Positions 11,300 to 29,660 of a stretch of DNA of 64,000 nucleotides are shown here, in pieces. The translations under genes were made by a program, and so were the position numbers. Below the pieces are notes generated by a model that was not told where the DNA came from, searched no databases, and saw only the letters and a program-made list of their open reading frames with translations. Each line of letters starts with the position of its first letter. Position 1 is the stretch's first letter. This DNA is from Brassica napus (Eukaryota > Streptophyta > Magnoliopsida > Brassicales > Brassicaceae), in contig NW_026015686.1 of assembly GCF_020379485.1 (NCBI RefSeq), positions 1 through 64,000 on the forward strand, read 5' to 3'.

Positions 11300-12021
11300 G
11301 TACTTCATCTAACGAAGTATACGAACCTTGACTTTATTATACGCTTATAAGGAAATGTCGAGTAAGTATGTTAAAATCCGTTTTTTACTAGTCATTTTGT
11401 TTTGCTTAAACAACCTTCTTTTGCTTCTGGTTTCTTATTTCCTTCCTCTCTTAACCTTTTGGTTGTTTGAACCAAAGCCATGTAATCTTCATACTGGAAG
11501 CTGTTTCATAATCTGTTACCCAATCCAAAGCTTGTTTATATTCATGTAGATGATAGTAAGACTTATAGCAGACACACTCACAGATGATTATCAATGTGTA
11601 TCTCAATTTCAGTAAGGTTGTTAATCAATTTCTGAGGTTTTTTTCCTCAAATTTGTGTGGTTTGCGATTGATACAAGGTTCATTAGTATGTATGTTGATC
11701 CTTAATGTTGTCCCGACTGAAAGTCTTGGAGCACTAGTAGAAGAACACAAAAAAAGAAGAAAAAAACAATTACATTGAAAAGTCCAAGACTTGCAGCCAA
11801 TAAATGTTAATACTGAAAACAGTACAGATACAATAATGTAGAAAAGATGAAGAGAAACATATGTGTGTGGACGTAACTAAGACAACAAATAGGAAACTTC
11901 CGTCAAGTTGTGCTACACTCCAATCTCCCAAGTTATATGCTCTTAACATTCTTCAGAAGATCAATCACCAATTCCTTCTTTTCATTCAAATTATCTTGCT
12001 CCTCTCTCTCTCCCAGTCTCT
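11300..12021 (+). repeat. Duplicated TNL upstream region, copy A
   Basis: Non-coding DNA resembling the sequence upstream of TNL-1 (about 19100-20440) in several blocks: TATGTTAAA, ACAACCTTCTTTTGCTTCT, TTTGAACCAAAGCCATGTA, GAAAGTCTTGGAGCACTAG and ACAAATAGGAAACTTCC. The segment ends at the ATG of the truncated TIR exon. The two copies probably arose by tandem duplication of a TNL with its promoter. No separate gene is seen. Confidence 0.75.
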
Positions 12022-13041
12022 ATGGCTCTCTCATTATCTTCTTCTTCTTCTTCCTCTTCTCGCACTTGTGTGTACGATGTTTTCCCTAGCTTCAGTGGGG
12101 AAGACGTCCGTGTTAATTTCCTCAGCCACTTTCTAAAGGAGCTTGACCGGAAACTGATCATTGCTTTCAAAGACGACGAGATCGAGAGAAGCCGATCACT
12201 GGATCCCGAGCTTAAACTAGCCATTAGAGATTCGAGGCTAGTTTATCAGAATATGGGTAATGCAGAAGATAAATCAAGGAGACAAAATAGATACAAGCAA
12301 CCAACTATGCTTTATTAGAAATCGCCTAAACAATTTATTACAAGACTTGTTTATCAGCTTTACACAGCCTGTTAACACCCTAACAGCTGCTACTGAAAGA
12401 TTCCTAATCTACCCAAACTTGTCTCTTTCTCGTCAGTATTTCAGCAACTGCTTCCGCAAGACCCAAGAACACTCCTAAGATATTTTCACCCTTCCTCTAT
12501 AATAATAGCCAGTGTCTTATGGAATACAGACGACTCCATAGTTTTTTTTATAGTGATCTCCACGTTCCTGAAACCCTAGTCTCCAAGGAACATGAATATG
12601 GACAACTTCCATATCAATAAGTACACTTTCGTTTTCTTGAAATGAACTTATTCTTCAAGGCATAAACTTGCTCCCCAAGTTTATTTCTTGCCTTTTTCTC
12701 TATGGTATAAACTTGCTCCTCAAGTTTATCCCACGCCAGCTCAGCATCTTGCATCCACATGGTCTCTACCACTCCGCATGCCTCCTGGTTCACTCTCTGA
12801 CACACACTGACTTAGCAACTACGTCAACGACTACGTCAAGACATAAACCCTCAGTTTATCCTTCTCCATCTCAGCATATCTTGCATCCACATGGTAACCC
12901 ACCACTCCGCATGCCTTATGTAGTAACGACTAATGCATCCAGCATCAGTGACTTCGTCGTCTAGTTAGTCACGAAAGACTATTGACATCTACAAGCTCCA
13001 CTTGCATCTTCATCTTGCTGGATATCATTCTTAAAACTGGT
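12022..13041 (+). pseudogene. Truncated TNL: TIR exon 1 split by foreign DNA
   Basis: ATG 12022 starts [19 protein letters not shown], followed by the TIR start [20 protein letters not shown]; it matches TNL-1 exon 1 closely as far as DSR (~12237). Homology then stops and resumes at ~13016 with GGATATCATTCTTAAAACTG and a GTAAGA donor, the end of TIR exon 1 in TNL-4. About 85 TIR residues, including the catalytic Glu region (SSSWCLNEL), are missing, and ~780 bases of unrelated DNA lie in the gap. No NB-ARC or LRR follows. It could at most encode a short TIR fragment ending at 12318. Confidence 0.85.
12238..13015. other. Unidentified insertion in the TIR exon
   Basis: Unrelated to the TNLs. 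It holds a diverged internal duplication (CCACATGG...CCACTCCGCATGCC occurs near 12752-12782 and 12888-12914) and a 63-codon minus-strand frame (12805-12614) rich in charged residues that I do not recognise. No terminal repeats or target duplications were found. Confidence 0.5.
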
Positions 13042-13683
13042 AAGACTTTATCTCCGTTCATACCTGACATGTTACTATTCATATGATCATCCAACTGATG
13101 ATGGTTTGATTACTATAGTTCCTTTCTTGGAGACTTTGGCTGTTGCTGATGATGTTCGGCCTATCATTGGCAAGAGATTTGGTAACAAGGAATGAAATAT
13201 GATTACTATTCTTTATGGTAAAAAGGAGTCTGGTTTGATTACCATACTTTCTTCCTTCTCTTTTTCTCAATCCGAGTGCAGTGAGCTCGTTCAGTGCAGT
13301 GAGGAGTAAGTTCTCCTTGCTTGCTCGATTGTTTAGAACCTTATGAAATAGAAGACCTAGTTATAGGCTTAAATCCTATTCTATTGCTGGTACTTCTCTG
13401 CCAAGATAGAGCCTAGATCTTGCAGTTTGTTACAAAATGTACAGTTGGCTAAGCTGAGATAATGGATGTGTGTACAAATGAGTTAACAGCGTGAAATCAT
13501 TATGAAGTTAAACACCAGCTGCGTTCATCTCTTTCTCTCTGATCTTATCCTATACTGTTGATTAAGCTTGAGAATCTTGCTTGGACTGGAATACCCAAAC
13601 CCTTAGTTTGGATTGTTTTCAGATACAATTACATATTAAACCATTCAAATGATGCAGAAGTTGAGCTTGAATCTTAAGTCTTA
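13042..13683. other. Intron-like or intergenic DNA, no gene recognised
   Basis: Follows the donor of the truncated TIR exon and may be what remains of TNL intron 1. TGGTTTGATTAC occurs twice (13103 and 13231). No NB-ARC sequence follows. Confidence 0.4.
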
Positions 13684-14104
13684 CTAGATTTTGACCCATG
13701 CACCCACACGAATGTTTACTTTATCTTTTATATAAGTATATATTTGTTTTAAGTAGACAGTGTTATATTATTGTTTTATAGTAAATATCTTTTTTATAAG
13801 TATTATATAATATTTCATATTTTGTTTCAAAAATATGTTGCTATTTATTTTTGGTGTCACTATTATATAGTATATCATACATGTGTCATCATATAACTAA
13901 TTGTATTTTATATGTACCATCATATAAGTAATCATATAATTAATAGTATGGGGGATTTGCCAAATATGACTCAAAACATGATTCTAAATACAAAACTATA
14001 CTCAAACTTGAATCAAATGCAAAACTAACCTAAAAGCCTTGTGAAATTACAGCCAACCCCTTGTGACCAAACAAAAAAACAGAACTCATTTTTATAAATA
14101 TAGC

Positions 14105-17100
14105 CCTGGAAAGTCGTCTGAGTCTTCTTATATACTGTAAGTCGTCTAGACGACTTTCACTTCCACGGAAGTCTTTTGGTGTAGTTGATCTTAAAAATAA
14201 TTTTTAAATTTTTTAAAAAATATTTTGACAAATGAAAAATTAAAATCATGTAATTATAAACAAGTTTAAGTAATATAAATTAAGATATAAAAAATTGAAT
14301 AGTTTTCAGCATAGATAAGTGAAAGTAGTTAATCGTGATATTCTTTGGTTTAGGGTTTGACAACATATGTTGTAGTATTGTATGTATTCTTAGGGTTAGA
14401 TTTTGGAAAGCTTAAATATTTTTTTGAAAAATTAAATTTTACCTATATGTGTTTATTTCTGTGTATAGTAAATATTTTTTAAGTTTAATTTGATTTTATG
14501 AAGTGTTTAGTTAGTTAATTTAGTTTAGGGATTATGTTTAGGGTCTTGACGACTAACAAGTAAGTCGTCTAGCGATTATAAATCTTCTTTGAAAGTCTTC
14601 AAACTCACACTAAAAATATTTTAGTTTACCGCTAAAAATATTTTAGTTTCCCGCTAAAAATATTGAAATCTTCTGGGCGACTTACAAGTAAGTCTTCTAT
14701 TAGAAGAATTACTTGAAAGTCTTCTGAATCAATAATATTTAACCTTATTGGAATTCTTGTCAACATATATAAATAAAAATTTACACAGTCTATCTCTTCC
14801 TCTCAAATGGCTGCAACAAAAATGGTATGTTCCCCATTCTAATACTCTCCAACCTCTCTCTTTGAACTTATAAACACCAAACTTATATCAATTTATGTTT
14901 TTGTCTCATGTCTTTATTACTAGTTTATCTTGTTTTACAGGATTTTCATCACATGATTCTCATCTTCCATTAATTTAAAGGTAGATCTATTAATTTTAGA
15001 TATGTAATTTTTTTGTGTGTTCTATAAAGGTAGATATATCTAATCTTCCACTCATTTTTTCTGTTTTAAAACCATTTGAACGTTTTTGGATATGCAGGTT
15101 TTTCAGATTTGGATTTGGATATACATGTTTTTCAGATCTGGAAAACTTCTGGGACGACTTACCTGTTAGTCGTTTAAAATATAATGGGCTAGAAGACTTC
15201 CAGGACGACTTACCTGAAAGTCTTCTGATGGAGTCTTCTCACATGTCTCCATTTCATAACAGATCTGAGCGTTTTGGTAAGTTTTTATGTCTGATTTTTC
15301 TTCATTTGGTAACTTCATGTTGTATAAAGTTCTTACATTTTTCCCAAACTAAAACTCTCCAAACCCATTCTAATCTCTTTGACTTGAAAACACCAAACTT
15401 TATATGAATTTTTCATTTTTGTCTCATGTCTTTTTCACTAATCTATCTTTTTGTTGCACGTTTTTAACCAGATGGTTCTCATCTTCCATTTGGATATATA
15501 CTTTGTATGTTCTATAAAAGTAGATCTATTTAATCTTCCACTCATTTTTTTTTTTGTTTTTAAGCCATTTGAACAATTTTTTTTTAAAATGCATGTTTTT
15601 CAGATGTGGAGCAGACTTTGAAAGATTTATAAGAAGTCTTCTAAAATATAATGCGCTAGAAGACTTTTCGAAAGTCTAGACTTCTCGGAAGTCTTATGGA
15701 AGACTTCTTGGAAGTCTTCTAGCACATTATATTTAAGAAGATTTTCGAGAAGACTTCCCATAAGTCTTCCAAAGTTTTCTAAAATATAATGTGTTAGAAG
15801 AGTTCTGGAGACTTCCTGGAAGTTTTCTGACGGAGTTTTCTTCCATATCAAGTGGAGTCCAAACTTGTCTTTGTAGATGAATGATCTATAATAGTTTTGT
15901 TTCTGGTATGTTTTGTGATTTGCATGTGTACTCCTTTAGTTGTGATTTTTTTTTTGTAAATTTGAAGAGATATTAATAAAAAAATTGGTTAATATGTTCA
16001 TATTCCACAATATTGTCTTGCCAAAATTACTTGACATAATTGAAGTTATTGATACAACTTCAATATCAAAGCAGAATAATAAAAAAAAATTAATCAAATT
16101 TATTACAACTAAGGGAAAAAAAATTCTCAAGAACACTTAGTCAAATTCACAAAAGATAAACCATTACATAAGTCCAAAGATATAACATTTTCATTAGAAG
16201 TCTTTTGGGAAGTTTTCTAGCAAAAATCATCATTGATGCATATAATAATAATGATACTTAAGTCATTGATACAACATATTAAGAATCATTTTAACCATTC
16301 TACTCACTCATAGCAAAAAAAAATCATTGATGCATATAATAATAATGATACTTAAGTCATTGATACAACATTTTAAGAAAAAATTATTTTATCCACTCAT
16401 AACAATAATCATCATTGGTGCATACTTAAGAGATGGATACAAACAATAGTAACTAGTCAAAACATATCACAATTTTTACAAGTTTGTGTTGAAAAACTTA
16501 GTCAAATTCAGTAAAACTAAGGGAGAAAACATATTTTGAAAATATGAGTTTTACATATCTTGAAGTTACTTAATAATCTTAAAAATACAAGTTATTCAAA
16601 AACTAGCGTAGAAGACTTCCACAGAAGTCTTCTCGGATCAGCAAGAAACTTTAATAAATATGAATGTTGGTAACCTCATAAATATCACAAATTAAGTTAT
16701 AAATTTCATTCACTAGCTAAAATATTGATTAATATACATGAATTAACAAGAAAATGTTAAAAATTCTTTATAGTTTTAGAGAAAATGAAAGTTTATTAAA
16801 CATTAACGCAGACGACTTCCATGGAGGTCGTCTGGCAGACTTCAAGGAAGTCATCCATTTAGGTTAGTTTTGCAAATGATTTTTAACCTAGATGACTTAC
16901 ATGGAAGTCGTCCATCTTTGTTTGTTAAAAAAAAATCCGAGACAACTTACATGTAAGTCGTCTAGGGAAAACGGGTTATTTTTGCATTTAACCGGATTGT
17001 GTCAGAAATTTGACTTTTCCTTAACGAATTATCTTAGACGGCTTCCATTGAAGTCGTCCATGATTTTATTCTGAGATTCTGGTCAAACCTTTCTTATCTT

Positions 17101-17465
17101 GGACGACTTCCATGTAAGTTGTCGGACGGTCGACTTCCGTGTAAGTTGTCTAAAAATAATATATATTTTTTTGTTTTATTTTTCAATTGCAAAACTAACA
17201 TGAGACGACTTCCATGTAAGCTGTCCCGGTATAACAAAATATTGATTTTTTTTAATTTTCTACTCGACGACTTACGTGTAAGTCGTCCAAGAAAAATCAA
17301 ATTTCTGACACAATACGCTCAAATGCAAAACTAACCCGTGTAAGTCGTCTCGAATTTTTTTTTAACAAACAAAGATGGACGACTTCTATGTAAGTCGTCT
17401 ATAAAAACACTTTTAAAAGTCAATTGCAAAAATAACCTCTGCATTGACCAGAAGATTTCTATTTA
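14105..17465. repeat. Array of dispersed palindromic AAGTCGTC/GACGACTT units
   Basis: The octamer GACGACTT and its complement AAGTCGTC recur, often as ~22-bp inverted units with a CATG centre. Dense clusters lie at 14105-14170, 14545-14720, 15140-15230, 15605-15850 and 16800-17465. Spacing is irregular (about 40-110 bases in the last cluster). This is an internal feature of the MULE, not a CRISPR array. Confidence 0.88.
14850..15610 (+). repeat. Internal direct duplication within the MULE
   Basis: About 250 bases at ~14850-15115 recur at ~15375-15610 with shared blocks such as TTTTGTCTCATGTCTTT, GATTCTCATCTTCCATT, TGTTCTATAAA and TAATCTTCCACTCATTTTT. A 130-codon frame (15015-15407) crosses it but resembles no known protein. 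Confidence 0.75.
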
Positions 17466-18010
17466 AGTCATCTGGACAAACAGATCTGGAAAAAAAAACT
17501 GATTTCATAGTTTAAACCAGTGAGATAACTTGTTTAGCACACATAAATCTTCTCCAGGCACCCATAATCTCTAACAAAAGTGACTCACCAAGAATCGTAA
17601 GCTTCAATGGCTCTATGAACCATAAAAATTTTAGAATCAAAATCTTGAGTTTTTTGGATGAATATGGAGAGAAAGTGAAAGAGATGTTGTTTTTAGTTCA
17701 CAAGAATTGAGAAAGAAAGAGTGTAAATCGATTCTTAGGTGCATTAAGAGGTTGAAATTGGTTGTTCATGGTGGTTGGTGTATTGATGGCAATGGTAATA
17801 TTGTGAATACTTGAGGAAGATGAGAGTGATATAGTAAAATATGCATTTTTGAAAAGAAAAAAAATTAAAAAAGTAATGGCATTTTCGTGAATAATCTGAA
17901 CTTTGGGGGTTAAAGAGACAAGTCAAAGTTCCCAAAAAAACATGGGTTAGTTTTGTATTTGACTTCAAATTTTTAGTCATATTTGCAAAAACTCCTAATA
18001 GTATTTTATT

Positions 18011-18499
18011 GGGCAATTCTATTAAATAAACCATTTTCAAGTTTTGATCACAAAAAAAGATCCCAAGGAGAAAAATGACTAAATTTTTTCATTTAATAGG
18101 TAAAATGATCCTAATACTCTAGATATATATATATATAAAAACTAAAAAAAAAAAAATTTTTTTATAGTTTAAGAATATATGTTTTCAAATTCCAACTTTT
18201 TTATAAATTTTTATTTTATTTTATTGTTTTTTAAATTTTTTTTCTAATTCTGTTTTTGTAATTCGAAAATACTTTTTGAAACTTTTTTCAAATTTTTAAT
18301 ATTTATTTTTTGTTTTATAAAATTTTAAATCTCAATCTCAAATCCCCACCCATTGACTCTAAACCCTAATGTTTGGATTAGTTAACCCTAGGGGTATATA
18401 TGTATATTTACCTCTTTAATGAAACATTTTAGTGATTTTGATCATTAGGGTCTATATTTGTGACAAAAACGTTTTTAGAGAGATCCTAGAGTATTTCCC
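18011..18499. mobile_element. Short TIR element, probably MULE-type MITE (489 bp)
   Basis: The left end reads GGGCAATTCTATTAAATAAA and the right end, complemented, GGGAAATACTCTAGGATCTC; further in, both share a TTTTGATCACAAA / TTTTGTCACAAA block. Flanking 9-bp repeats are TATTTTATT (18002-18010) and TATTTTATA (18500-18508), 8 of 9 identical. Non-coding. Confidence 0.65.
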
Positions 18500-19025
18500 T
18501 ATTTTATATGTACGATCATATAAATATATCATATATATTATATTTTAAAATTTTAAAATACTATTAATTTTCATATAATTAATAGTATTTTATACGTACG
18601 ATCATATTTTATTTTTCTTATATATATTTAAAACATGTTTTTAATAATTGCAATTGGAAAATATTTTAGTAAATATTTTTGAATATATGGATATTTTTAA
18701 TCAATTTTTTTATATAAATTAACTTTAAATTAATATTTTGATTTGAAATATGTATATAAATTTTAAATTTTGTTTTATAATTATTTTAGACAAATGATGT
18801 TTTTAGTTAATTAGATTGGACTATTTTCGTATATTTTAATGCTAGTCCAAATATATAGTTTTTGAATAATATAATGGACTTCTAATTTTTTTTTTAATAA
18901 AATAATCTCACTACTTATTTTTTTTTAATATTGTTATCCATGTTTTCAAACAATATTATATTTCTTTTTTTTTATTGTTATTTATGTTTTCAAACATTTT
19001 CTAAATGTACTTCTACTAAAATAGA

Positions 19026-24943
<5,918 letters not shown>

Positions 24944-25961
24944 ACAAACTTTGAATCTTTGGTTGTAAAGCAGAGCATCTAATTATGAATTATTTTAATG
25001 GCTTCTTCCACTAAACCAAAGAGGCGTTTCAACTAGGAATGTCAAACGGACATGATGTTCAAACGGACAGCCCATGTCTAAATTATCTAAGATTAGACTA
25101 AATCTGCTGAAACGGGCGAAATCCAATTGCGTCCATGAGTAAAACTGGGCTGGACCATCTTAAAATTGTGCAGCCCAAATAGATAAAATGTATAGGTCTA
25201 AGAAATTGAGAAAAAAATATAATTTCACTTTGTCTTGCCAAAACTACAAAATAGAATTTTTCGTCAAAACCACGTTTTTTTATCAAAATCGTAAAATCGT
25301 ATTTTTTTTGCTATAATCACAAAATTACATTTTCCATAAAATCGAGTTTTCGCCTAAATAAAAAAATTAAGTTTTCTCACTAAAACTGGAAAACCCTGTT
25401 TCCGCCAAAACTATAAAATCGTGTTTTCTCGCTTAAACAATAAACTCGCCAAGAAAATTGTATTTTTTTTTTCAAATAATAAAAAAATTCTTACCAAACT
25501 GGAAAATCACATTTTTCGCCAAAATCATAAAACATCGTATTCTATCTAAAACAGTAATATCAAGTTTTTTCGATAAAACTGTAAAATTGTATTCCCGCCA
25601 AAACTGTAAAATCATGTTTTCCCGCATCAACAAGGTCTCTCTTTCTTCCTTTTAGAAGCTGGGTTCAGTGGTGGTGTAGATATCAACAAGGTCTCTCTTT
25701 CTACCTTCTACTACTTAAGCCCGCATCCTTATGGAGTTGCTTATAATTAAAAAAAAAAACTGGGAAATATCCGAACTCAGCAGCTCATCTTTGGACTGAA
25801 GACAAGGCTCTCTTTCACTTTCACTGTTGAAAATATCAACGTTTATAAAACTCTGTATTTAGATCTCTGTTTATGATGTTGTGTTTGTAACTTAATAATG
25901 CTTCAAAAGGACAAAATAATGTAAAAATATCAGAAAGTTTGGAACTTTATCTCCTTACTAA
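24944..25961. other. TNL-1 downstream region, no gene
   Basis: The 3' flank of TNL-1, then a degenerate minisatellite (25225-25630), a short direct repeat with ATCAACAAGGTCTCTCTTTC (25626 and 25682), and sequence up to the Helitron end. No coding sequence recognised. Confidence 0.6.
25225..25630 (+). repeat. Degenerate ~30-bp minisatellite (CGCCAAAACTGTAAAATCG-type)
   Basis: About a dozen diverged units with the theme 'CGCCAAAACT-TAAAATCGTGTTTTC' follow one another. The unit length drifts between about 25 and 35 bases. Non-coding. Confidence 0.75.
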
Positions 25962-28900
25962 CTAGGATCGGCCCGTCCTACGGGCGGGTTGTGGATTATA
26001 AAATGATCTTGAAACTAAAGTATTAATATATTAAACCTTGGTTGTTCATATGTCTCATGGTTTTTTTTTGCTGTTGGAGGGAGGAATGCATGGGAGTTTG
26101 ATGGTTTATCCGAGTTTTGTTATACGTTGTTAAGTAGTTGGTAGATATACTAAATTTAGGATTATGGATGTCTGGACAATAATAGCAACTATTGCTTCAG
26201 TTGTACAAATTAAATAGTGTTTTAATGGTAATGACAAAGGAACGGATACTATGTTTTTTTTTCTTCTCCGTATGAAATAATTTAATTTTAATTGTTTCGT
26301 TGGAATGAATTGTTTAATTATATATGTATCTATCTATATTATATGTGTGCAGATTGATTTTCTGTGCTGGAAAAATTGCTACTATATTTATGCGTGTATG
26401 TAAACATATATATTTTATAAACCTATATATTAGTGTTATTTGAGTATTTTCATTTAAAAAATATGTGAAGCACATAAACACAAATCAGAGGATAGACTAT
26501 ATAAACGATACGATGCGAGGATCCGTAGACGATGTTTTGAGTAAGTGTAATAAGGTCACCAACTAAATGACTGTATGTCCTGATATTAAACTGTTATTAA
26601 AATTTTAAAAATAAGATCGGGATAGCAGAAGAACTTGTCCACTTCGACGCTTACGCTGTGTCTCTCCGTTCACTGAGAGAAATGAGTCGTCCCAATATCA
26701 AATATGCAATGAAAATTACGACAATTATTCACTGCAAACAGACTCGTGTATATAAAAATGTATAAAGTAAATGTGTAGCTCTAACCTCGGTCATCCGGAC
26801 GTCTTTAAAGATTTCTTTGTGGCAGTAACATGAACTGTGAAGTTTGGTGGTTACATTCTCTAAAATGATGTTTAATGATCCATGTATTTAGAATGTAGGC
26901 GGGACGTCCGCCATTTTTACAGCCTCATTGTTGTAGTTCCTCATTTGTGTGAGAAATAAGGAGATCATAAGCTTTGACATAAGCCTACATGTGGAACTTC
27001 TATTTGTTATTTCAGATGGAATCTAAGTCACATGCAGCCATTGTCGTCGTTCGGAGATCGGAGCATGTCACATATTCCATAATCAAACTTGTAGTTGGCA
27101 GTCTACGCACCATAATATCTCCACCTAAATCAGTGGAGTGTAGGATTTTCGGCACTTCTGACTGCGGTCGTGGGCTGCAACGTGCGGGGTCAACACACTG
27201 TGTTATTCATATTGCACGGTTTATGAGGTGTTGAGAAATTTTTCCTTTTCATGAATTGAATTTTAAATTTATTCAACCAAAAAAACTCTTTTGTTTATTT
27301 TACAAATGCATCATATTAAAGAATAAAAAAGTTTAAATTATTTATGGTCTATATTTTCTATGATCTTGAAACTGGTGTTGAGAAAATTGAGAGACGTGGT
27401 AAGCTCACAGTTTCCCAGGTCTGTTGTTTATTTGTCGGTCAGTGGCATTTGTTGCTTAAAACCTTAAAGCACAATTTAAAAACGATTGCAAGCGGTACTT
27501 TGTTATGGCTAGGTTGTTCAAAATCTTTTTTTTTTTGTTTCTTTGCGCTATTCTAAAAGCCCCAACAGAAGCTTGTACTATTGTATGTTTGATATGTGAC
27601 GTGTGGATTGTGTAATGGCTTCGTTATTAACACATGTATTTTGAGTTTTTGTTACCCATGGTCATGGTTCCATGTCCGGGTTCGACACTTCGACACGTCA
27701 TTTGGTTCAATAAGAAGTATACCATGGTTTCCATAGTGGACTGAAATTATTACTTTTTTTTAAGGAATTTGACTGTTCCTTTTAATATAAATGTGTTCTA
27801 AGCGTTGACAACATAATTGTTGGGTGATTCCTAATTTTTTAAAAGTAATAATGTAGTCCTTACAGGGTTTATATTGGTTTAATAGCAACAGTTTAAGGTT
27901 GATGATTCAAACAAATGACCTTCAAGCTCTGCTTCTGATTCCATTGTTTTAGTTGTTGTGGGTGCTGATAAAAAAAAACAGAAGGTGCTGTGAGGTCAGA
28001 GTTCAAGCAAACAACTATCCTGACTAACATGGGTTGCAGGGAGGTTAGTATGCAGTTCTTGAGGGTGGCTTTTATTGGGACGCTATGTTGCGCTGCAGCT
28101 TTGTAAGGGTGTTTTGCTAAATTTTTGGTTATTTGGTAAGTGACACTGTTCGTTTATATGACCCGGTGGGTTTTGTGTGTTGGTCTCAAACATTATCCTT
28201 ACATTCGAACCCATAGAGAATAGTCAAATCCTCTCCTGCCAACAGCGCAAGACAAACAACAACTAAGAAAGATGCTTGAGTTTAACATGTTAACCCCTAA
28301 AATGCAAACTACATTTTTTTTCTTTTCCAAAAAAAAAAAAAACCAAAGACCTATCCAGTGAAATCACGGTATGGAACTCCATCAAGTCTAGCCAGCTTAT
28401 TGCAATTAGTCATCTGTTGTCCTGCATGCTAGACATTGAACTCTTGCATATCCTCAGCGTCAAAAGTTCACTCAAAACACAAAAACCTGTATCAATTGTA
28501 AAACTCTGACGAACCGTAGAACATCCAAAGCTGTAAGAGCTAGCATCCTCATCTCAACTCCATCTCCTCACATAGCCACGTAATGCTCCTCTAACTAAAC
28601 ACAGACAAACGACAGAAAACTATATTTTGGCATAAAAAACACATAAGTAAACAAAAATTATCTTTTTGGCATCAAAAACACATATGGATGCAAACACTAA
28701 ATTTCTCTCAAAAAGATCTAGTAAAAATGTTGCGCTTGTGGTTAAACCAAAACAATCCAAGACCTAATTTTTTTTATGTTAGAATAGACAAAACAATAAG
28801 ATTTACAGACAATCAAGCAATATTCAGAAGGTCAAGAATACAATTTCATTTCGTAGACAAACAAAAACTCCACAATCCGTAATCCAATATCAAAGTTCAA

Positions 28901-29660
28901 TTTCAAAGCCTATTAAAATCATACGAAGAAGAAGAGAGAGTGACCATGATGAGCGAGAGATCTCGAGAGGAGGAATGAGAGGTACGGAATCGAAGATCTC
29001 CGCGACTCTGTCGTCCCTAGGGCTGATTCAAACCGATGAGGACTCCGTTCATCGTAACTTCTTGTGTCGCAGCTAGAGAATCCATTAAAGCAGAGGATTG
29101 ATGAGTTAGCCACTCACATAATAAATTAACTTTGGTGTTATCACGGATTGAGAGGATGATGTTCAAGGAAAGATGGCTTACCTTTTATAGGTGCTGAGAG
29201 ACCAACTTGCAGAGATTAGACAACCATGAATAAATAACCATTAACGTTTCAAAGGATTAGAAAGGAATGCGTAAAGACGCAAACGAAGCTTCTTACATAG
29301 ATTCTTCAAGACTACATCCTCTTGAAACTCCATTATTGGTGAATTAAAGACGATTTAAGGTGATTGAAAGCAAAACCGTTACAGGTTCTAGACAGCCGCT
29401 GCGGCGATAGGCGACGAACGAAGAACAGGAAGGGAGCATCTGTTTAGGGTTCCCCGTAGAAGACGTATGCGGACGGGCCTCGCGACAGAAAACATTTGAT
29501 TAGCGCGTGACGAAGCCCACGTGAAGCCCGTTCGGACAGAGCAACGCTTAAGTGAAATGGTGCGGATCCGACGTGGCAGCGCGAGAGAGCTTCTATTTCC
29601 GACGTGGCATCCGAGCTGGCATGCCCAGAAGAGATACAATGCTTCTTTTATATATATAGA
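25962..29660 (-). mobile_element. Helitron, 3,699 bp, minus strand, no Rep/helicase seen
   Basis: On the minus strand it starts TCTATATATATAAAAGAAGC after a host A (29660/29661) and ends CCGATCCTAG before a host T (25962/25961). A perfect hairpin, GCCCGT-AGG-ACGGGC, occupies 25971-25985, just inside the 3' end. The interior has only short frames (for example 26989-27234 +, 27344-27556 + and 29113-28919 -) that I cannot assign. No Rep HUH motif or Pif1-type helicase was recognised, so it is presumably non-autonomous, possibly with captured DNA I could not identify. Confidence 0.85.

Larger units (their letters stand above)
13950..17995. mobile_element. Non-autonomous Mutator-like element (4,046 bp)
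   Basis: Long imperfect terminal inverted repeats: the left end reads GGGGGATTTGCCAAATATGA, and the right end on the complementary strand reads GGAGTTTTTGCAAATATGAC. Both continue to a shared AATACAAAACTA. A perfect 9-bp target duplication TAATAGTAT flanks it (13941-13949, 17996-18004), as expected for MULEs. No transposase frame exists. The interior has many palindromes of the type GACGACTTCCATGTAAGTCG and an internal duplication (~14850-15115 and ~15375-15610). It sits inside a Helitron. Confidence 0.9.
13684..19025 (-). mobile_element. Helitron (about 0.8-kb core) split by two nested elements
   Basis: On the minus strand it begins TCTATTTTAGTAGAAGTAC after a host A (19025/19026) and ends GGGTCAAAATCTAG before a host T (13684/13683), both typical of Brassicaceae Helitrons. 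The hairpin before CTAG is weak (CGTG...CATG). Removing the nested MULE (13950-17995) and the small TIR element (18011-18499), with their duplications, leaves roughly 790 bases, similar to the other small Helitrons here. No coding capacity. Confidence 0.68.

Noticed and set aside
15015..15407. 130-codon open frame inside the MULE
   Set aside because: It overlaps the internal duplication and the palindromic units and has no domain; most likely chance.
16800..17465. Evenly repeated palindromes resembling a CRISPR array
   Set aside because: Repeats are imperfect and spacing is irregular. They lie inside a plant MULE, and there are no cas genes.
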